From contig NW_020194618.1 of the NCBI RefSeq assembly GCF_002865645.1, positions 712,885 to 776,884 of the forward strand: a DNA stretch of 64,000 nucleotides, written 5' to 3'. Positions 59,985-64,000 of the stretch are shown piece by piece. The translations under genes were made by a program, and so were the position numbers. Source of the DNA: Hyaloscypha bicolor E (taxonomy: Eukaryota; Ascomycota; Leotiomycetes; Helotiales; Hyaloscyphaceae). Every line of letters starts with the position of its first letter. Within the stretch, counting starts at the first letter, position 1. The notes under the pieces are model-generated. The model was not told the DNA's origin, searched no databases, and saw only the letters and a list, made by a program, of their open reading frames with translations.

Positions 59985-60600
59985 CCGGTTAAAATAAGAT
60001 AAAAATCCTAGTTTAGAAACTTTACTATTAGCCTACTTTCTTTATAAATATTAACTACTTTATAGTAAACTATTATAAATATTAAAGGTCTTATAAGCCA
60101 AGAGATAAAATACTAGGCCTATTATACCTATTACTAATTCCCCTAAAGATATGAAATAATTTGTCTATAGATTTCTATATTCCTGGCTCTATAAATAAGA
60201 GATATAATAATATATTTATTATAGTTAATTAATTATCTAAATAATATATAAGCCTACTAATAACTAAGAATACTATAGCTAGAACTATAACTAGCCTATT
60301 TTATTACTATATCTAGTAATTCCGAGAATTTCTTTTTACTATTATAAATAACCGAGAACCCTAATTTATTTCAGACTTTATAAATAAATTATTAAGATTA
60401 ACTAGAACTAAGCTAAAGCTCTCGACTATAGAATATACTCAAACTAATAAATAAATAGAAATTATTAACTAGATTATTAATACCTAACTTTGCTTCTTTA
60501 TTAATTATTTTTAGGATAATTAGGCAGATTTATTTCCGGTACTTAATATTATAGGTATTGCCTATTTATATAAATTAACTAGCTTATCTCTCTTAATAAT
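59985..60600 (+). pseudogene. Gypsy integrase relic
   Basis: A zinc-binding region (residues around KILV-stop-KLYY and NYYKY-stop-RSYKPRDK) is followed by the core. The core has LSIDFYIPGS with the first catalytic Asp kept (about 60163-60174), INNREP where ISDREP is expected (second Asp changed to Asn, about 60341-60360), and EYTQTN with IEII (Glu kept). Gln and Trp codons are widely stops. Confidence 0.8.
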
Positions 60601-61054
60601 TAATTATAGATATGAATTCAGGCTAAATTTTAACTAGATACTACTAATAATAGAATTTAAAATACCGAGAAAGAAACTTAATTAGGAAAAAGTATAATAG
60701 TAGGCTAAGAGAATTAATACTATTATTAATTATATCCGAGAATATATAATAATAGCTTAGAAGTATTAAGCTAAGTAAGCTAATAAGAAATAGTAAGAAC
60801 CGGATTTTAGTCCAGGAAATATAGTCTATATAATTAAAAAGATATAGAAAACGGACTATTTATCTAATAAATTAAACTATTTCCTTATTAGACTATTTAA
60901 GATTAATAAAATAGTCGGCTATTTATATTAATTAGACCTTCCTCTATTATATAGGATTTAGTTAATTTTCTATATAAATAAACTTTATAAGAATTCTACT
61001 AATTTATTACCTGGCTAGACTAATAAAAAGCCTAGTTCTACTAAAGTTAATAGT

Positions 61055-61215
61055 AAATTTAAATAAAAAGTTAAAAAGATTCTCTTTTCCAAGGTACTTT
61101 ATAGTAAGCTTTATTATAAGATTAAATAAAAGAAATAGGATATAGATAATAAATAGTATCTTATATTAAACTTTAAGAACTTAGTATTTAAACTATATAA
61201 ATTTCACAAGTAAAA
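61055..61215 (+). pseudogene. Chromodomain relic at the integrase C-terminus
   Basis: The reading KVKKILFSKVLYSKLYYKI, then K-stop-KK-stop-DIDNK, then LNFKNLVFKLYKFHK and NPSK has the chromodomain pattern. Aromatic-rich YYxIKWKxW is recognisable with its Trp codons turned to TAG, followed by the Phe-His-x-x-Asn-Pro end. Such domains steer insertion to particular chromatin. Confidence 0.7.
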
Positions 61216-61649
61216 CCCTAGTAAAATAGGATTTTCTATTTAGCTAAATAAATAGATTTAGTATATTAAAAAGAACAAGTTTAATAAAAACTACCTAGAT
61301 AATAATAAACCTTAATAATAAGGCCTTTATAACTAGAGAAAAAGAAGAAAAACCTAGATATTTCCTGAGTTTTATCTAAACCCTAATATATTTCCTTTAT
61401 TTTATTATATTAGTATTTACTTTCTTTTCTAGAAATCTAGATAAAATATTTTTCTTTATTATACTAGATTATATTTTATTATCTAGATAAATTATAAAAA
61501 AAGTAAAATTTTAAAGCTAAGCTAAAAGTAAATACTTGCCTATATTAGTTTAAAATATTATTAAAAATTAAGGAAAATCTTTCTAATTACTTTAATTTTT
61601 ATAATCTTAATTATTTATATTATTACTATTACCTTAATAAAACTATTAA

Positions 61650-62932
61650 TAAAAACAAAACAGATAAGAAATCCCGGTAATATATTATTTATAGCCAGAC
61701 TAAGTAAGGCTACTTATTAGATCCTAGATAACTTAAATAATAATAGTAATATTTCAAGTTTAGTAGCTATTATTATTATTAATATAACTACTAGCTAAAC
61801 TACTTTTATAAACAAAAATAGTAATTCCCTTACCTAAAAATAGGTTAATATATAGAATACGGCCTATATTACTCTTAAGAATATACCTGAAATTATTATA
61901 AAAAATATCTTAGTAAAATATTCTAAGAATAATAAAATAGAGGTTTTAGTTACTAGTAATAATAAGTCTAATAATTAAATAGGCGGAATAAATAGTACTA
62001 ATAAGGGCTATCTAATTAATCTTATAAAGTCAAATACTAAGAAGGCAAAAAAGAGTAAGGCTAGCTTATCTAAGAAATATAAGATATTAGATAATAGTAA
62101 GAATTCTAATAATAAAAAGACTAAGAACAGAAAAACTTCTAGTAATAAAAGAAACTCTAACTATAATAAAAGTAGCTAAACTAGTATTAAGATATTTATT
62201 ATAACTAGAAAATATATAATACTAAGTAATAGTTATTATATAAAGTACTAGTCTGAAACTAAGAGCTAGTAAATAATCCTAAAGACCAAATTAAAGAAAT
62301 AATACCCTATAAATATTAATAAATTAGTAAATAATACTATTTAAGAAGTCGGAAAACTTCTTAGAAGCTCTTATAAAACCAAAATCATATAGTTTAAGGC
62401 CCGGGAATTTAATAATAAAATAGCTTAAGTAGCTGCCCTTAATATATAAGTCTCTATTATAGAGAAATAACTTGAAAATATATATATTAAGTTCGAGAAG
62501 GCCTAGAAATTAATTAAGTAGCTTAGAAACGGTATAATTAAGCTAAATACTATTATCCTAACTAAAAAGAAAGGTAAGCAAGCTACTATATTAAAGCTTA
62601 TATTAATAAATAGACTCGATTTATTACCCCTATTTAAAGACTACCCGATAATAATAGTCCTAATATTAGTTATAGCCTATATAATACTTCCAGATCATAT
62701 TATTAATATAAGTATAGGTATAATATAAGTAATAAATACTAAGAACTAGCCGGAATATACTAGAAACTGGGTTATTCTAATAGAGTTAAGACTATACTTT
62801 AATTATAAGTAAGCTATAGGAATTAGACAGAATAGGATTAATAGCCATTATTTCCTCTTTTTTCTTTTCTATACTACGGCTAAATAATCCCCTAAATAAG
62901 AGTATTTAGACTTCTCTTTAGGGGGGGGGTAA
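61650..62932 (+). pseudogene. Extra 3' reading frame of the gypsy element, unknown function
   Basis: From about 61935 to 62932 one frame can be followed without any frameshift. It is interrupted only by TAA/TAG codons of the Gln/Trp-to-stop kind. The upstream limit near 61650 is uncertain. Content is a Lys/Ser/Asn-rich region (SNTKKAKKSKASLSKKYKI, then NKKTKNRKTSSNKRNSN), a heptad-like stretch (around EKLENIYIKFEKA), then a more hydrophobic part (DLLPLFKDYP, VLILVIAYIILP). It ends in LGGG-stop, with the stop overlapping the edge of the 3' LTR and the polypurine tract encoding the glycines. It is separated from the chromodomain by about 400 bases. I do not recognise the protein; I see no clear signal peptide or envelope feature. 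Confidence 0.6.
62921..62929 (+). other. Polypurine tract of the gypsy element
   Basis: Nine consecutive G three bases before the 3' LTR, the expected primer position for plus-strand DNA synthesis. It also codes for the Gly run at the end of the extra frame. Confidence 0.8.
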
Positions 62933-63137
62933 TATAACGGCTAGTATAAGGGTATAATCTGCTAAGGACAGGATATCGGAAACAGGTACAAAACGAAGCT
63001 AAGCCAGAATTGCTTGGACGGAATAATACTAAAGGTCGAGGCATCCTCCCTACTTTGTTCCATAGCTTAGTATTTTCCAATATATGAGATTCTTTGAACT
63101 TTGAGCCTTCGACCATTGCATTGATCCCGCCGTCACA
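62933..63137 (+). repeat. Gypsy 3' LTR, mostly unaltered
   Basis: 205 bases, TATAACGGCTAG...GCCGTCACA, followed by AATAG. Its right part keeps CpG and GC-rich sequence and adjoins the ordinary-composition island. Confidence 0.9.
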
Positions 63138-63283
63138 AATAGTATTAAAAACAAGCTTTCTTTTTAAAAATAAAATTTGCTCTAAGGGCATTTCTTTCTA
63201 AAACTTGTTAAAGTAACCCGCTTCTAGGGATCCTAGAGGAATAGCTTTATTTCACTGCTACGAAAGTCAAGTAATCGTCTGTC

Positions 63284-64000
63284 TTAGTGGATCTCAATCT
63301 CTTCTAAAGACACTAACCCCTTCTCTAAATTATCCATTACCTCTCCATCCATAACTCCAAGCACAAAACATTCACCTTGATGCGTGTAATAGCCATCTGT
63401 TTTACGCAGGATTACAGGTACGCTGAGTCCAGGGAACACGCAAACAACATCACCCACCTCTACACGTGGAGAACCAAGTCCCATATATCCACGACTGGTT
63501 ATAAAGAACTTGCGATCCTTTGTCTTGTGATGCAGCGTGGAGACGAAAGACTGCATCTTTAGGTCCTTGCACGCTTCAGTAACCGAACTGACTGCAACAC
63601 TAGGCGACCAAGTTAATGATCCTTCGGAGCCGGGATCTCCAAGGAAGAGGTCAAATTTCAAGGGTTCTTCGGAATGCCACAGCGTATATCTTTTCCATCC
63701 GGCTATTTCTGAGCAAGGAGGGTACCAGGGGCCGAACACGACGCCTAACAAAAACGCCTTTGCAAATTCGAAGAAGCGATCTTCTGATGTGGAGAGTCGA
63801 GCGTTTGTTATAAAATCCTGGTCTAAGAGAATTGTCCGGAAGTAGGCTTGTAATTGTGGTATCCCTGTAGGATAGGATTTACTTCTGCCTTCGTAGATCA
63901 ATCTTGCCCAGCTAGGGGTGTCTGCATTTCATGTGTTAGTAAAGTACGTCTCAAACCAGACCAAGAATTGTTACAAAGACGTGCCTTCAACCCAAGTGTC
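63284..64000 (-). CDS. HET-domain protein, C-terminal part (gene continues past the right edge)
   Basis: Minus strand. The last exon 63284-63921 ends with the conserved HET-protein tail: RKFFITSRGYMGLGSP, GDVVCVFPGLSVPVILRK, then CFVLGVMDGEVMDN. Upstream are WARLIYEGRS and FGPWYPPCSEIAGWKRY, typical of the region after the HET domain. A predicted intron 63922-63980 (GTCTTT...TTACTAAC...TGCAG) joins it in phase to the exon at 63981 and beyond (LGLKA-H-TPSWARL). No stop or frame change is seen in the visible part, so the gene may be intact. The HET domain lies outside the window. Its role would be in heterokaryon incompatibility or related cell-death signalling. Its 3' end lies 147 bases from the gypsy 3' LTR. 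Confidence 0.8.

Larger units (their letters stand above)
55201..63137 (+). mobile_element. Ty3/gypsy chromovirus, complete structure, RIP-inactivated
   Basis: Two direct LTRs of exactly 205 bases (55201-55405 and 62933-63137). The 3' copy ends GCCGTCACA and the 5' copy starts as its RIP-altered complement. A perfect 5-base target duplication AATAG lies at 55196-55200 and 63138-63142. On the plus strand the interior reads Gag zinc knuckle (57166-57207), reverse transcriptase (58651-58860), RNase H-like region (about 59230-59330), integrase (59985-60600) and a chromodomain (61055-61215). It then has an extra frame (about 61650-62932). This order and the chromodomain place it in the Tf1/sushi-type chromoviruses. 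All domains carry RIP stops and lost catalytic residues. An 11-base self-primer site follows the 5' LTR, and a G9 polypurine tract precedes the 3' LTR. Confidence 0.9.

Noticed and set aside
61650..62932. The extra gypsy frame as an envelope-like gene
   Set aside because: No signal peptide, glycosylation-rich ectodomain or clear transmembrane anchor is recognisable; it is left as unknown.
1..64000. tRNA or rRNA genes
   Set aside because: No stretch with matching A-box and B-box plus a cloverleaf, and no rRNA-like sequence, was found by eye; the GGTTCGAA at about 41673 lacks the rest of a tRNA.

Overview
The window looks like a piece of a filamentous ascomycete (Pezizomycotina) genome. Short introns of about 50-60 bases with GT...CTAAC/CTAAT...AG signals, HET-domain genes, a Derlin gene and a MYND gene all point that way. 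The class is not proven; a Leotiomycete-like fungus would fit. The sequence is a sharp mosaic. Three AT-rich blocks (1-8090, 21768-39760, 54870-62930) hold almost no open frames. They are packed with TA-rich remains of retroelements, and every decay I could read is C-to-T or G-to-A. That is the signature of repeat-induced point mutation (RIP). Between them lie islands of ordinary base composition that carry the genes.

Layout. 1-8090 is a RIP-degraded block with a small tandem array, a duplicated segment and a long hairpin. 8091-21767 is an island with two MITEs, a broken trypsin-like protease gene, a HET-protein tail, a 3.4 kb decayed AT-hook gene, one intact 833-residue membrane glycoprotein gene (minus strand) and a piggyBac-type transposase tail. 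21768-39760 is a RIP block holding a Ty1/copia element (30657-37056, minus strand) with 296-base LTRs, a solo LTR of the same family (26235-26469), and a Ty3/gypsy gag relic interrupted by a 534-base miniature LTR element (TRIM, 38378-38911). 39761-54869 is the main island. It has two clusters of a conserved 18-base motif lying in inverted arms, a small GPI-anchored protein gene, an F-box/LRR pseudogene split by the second motif cluster, Derlin, a MITE cluster, a MYND protein, a GH93-like BNR protein, a small zinc-ribbon protein and a HET pseudogene. 54870-63142 is a complete but RIP-killed Ty3/gypsy chromovirus with 205-base LTRs and an AATAG target-site duplication. 63143-64000 holds the 3' end of another HET gene that runs off the right edge.

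Genes that look intact: the membrane glycoprotein (17621-20230), GPI protein (42822-43139), Derlin (48436-49763), MYND protein (50848-51465), GH93-like protein (51557-52713), zinc-ribbon protein (53077-53367) and the partial HET gene at the right edge. I see no gene cluster acting in one pathway. The theme is genome defence and element turnover, with HET genes and transposon debris at the edges of the AT-rich blocks.

Most worth following up: (1) the 23-copy motif (core ACTGCAATTTTAGCG) in two inversely related clusters; (2) self-priming signatures, in which the sequence next to the 5' LTR is complementary to a stretch inside the LTR, in both the TRIM and the gypsy element; (3) an extra, unassigned reading frame of about 1.3 kb at the 3' end of the gypsy element.
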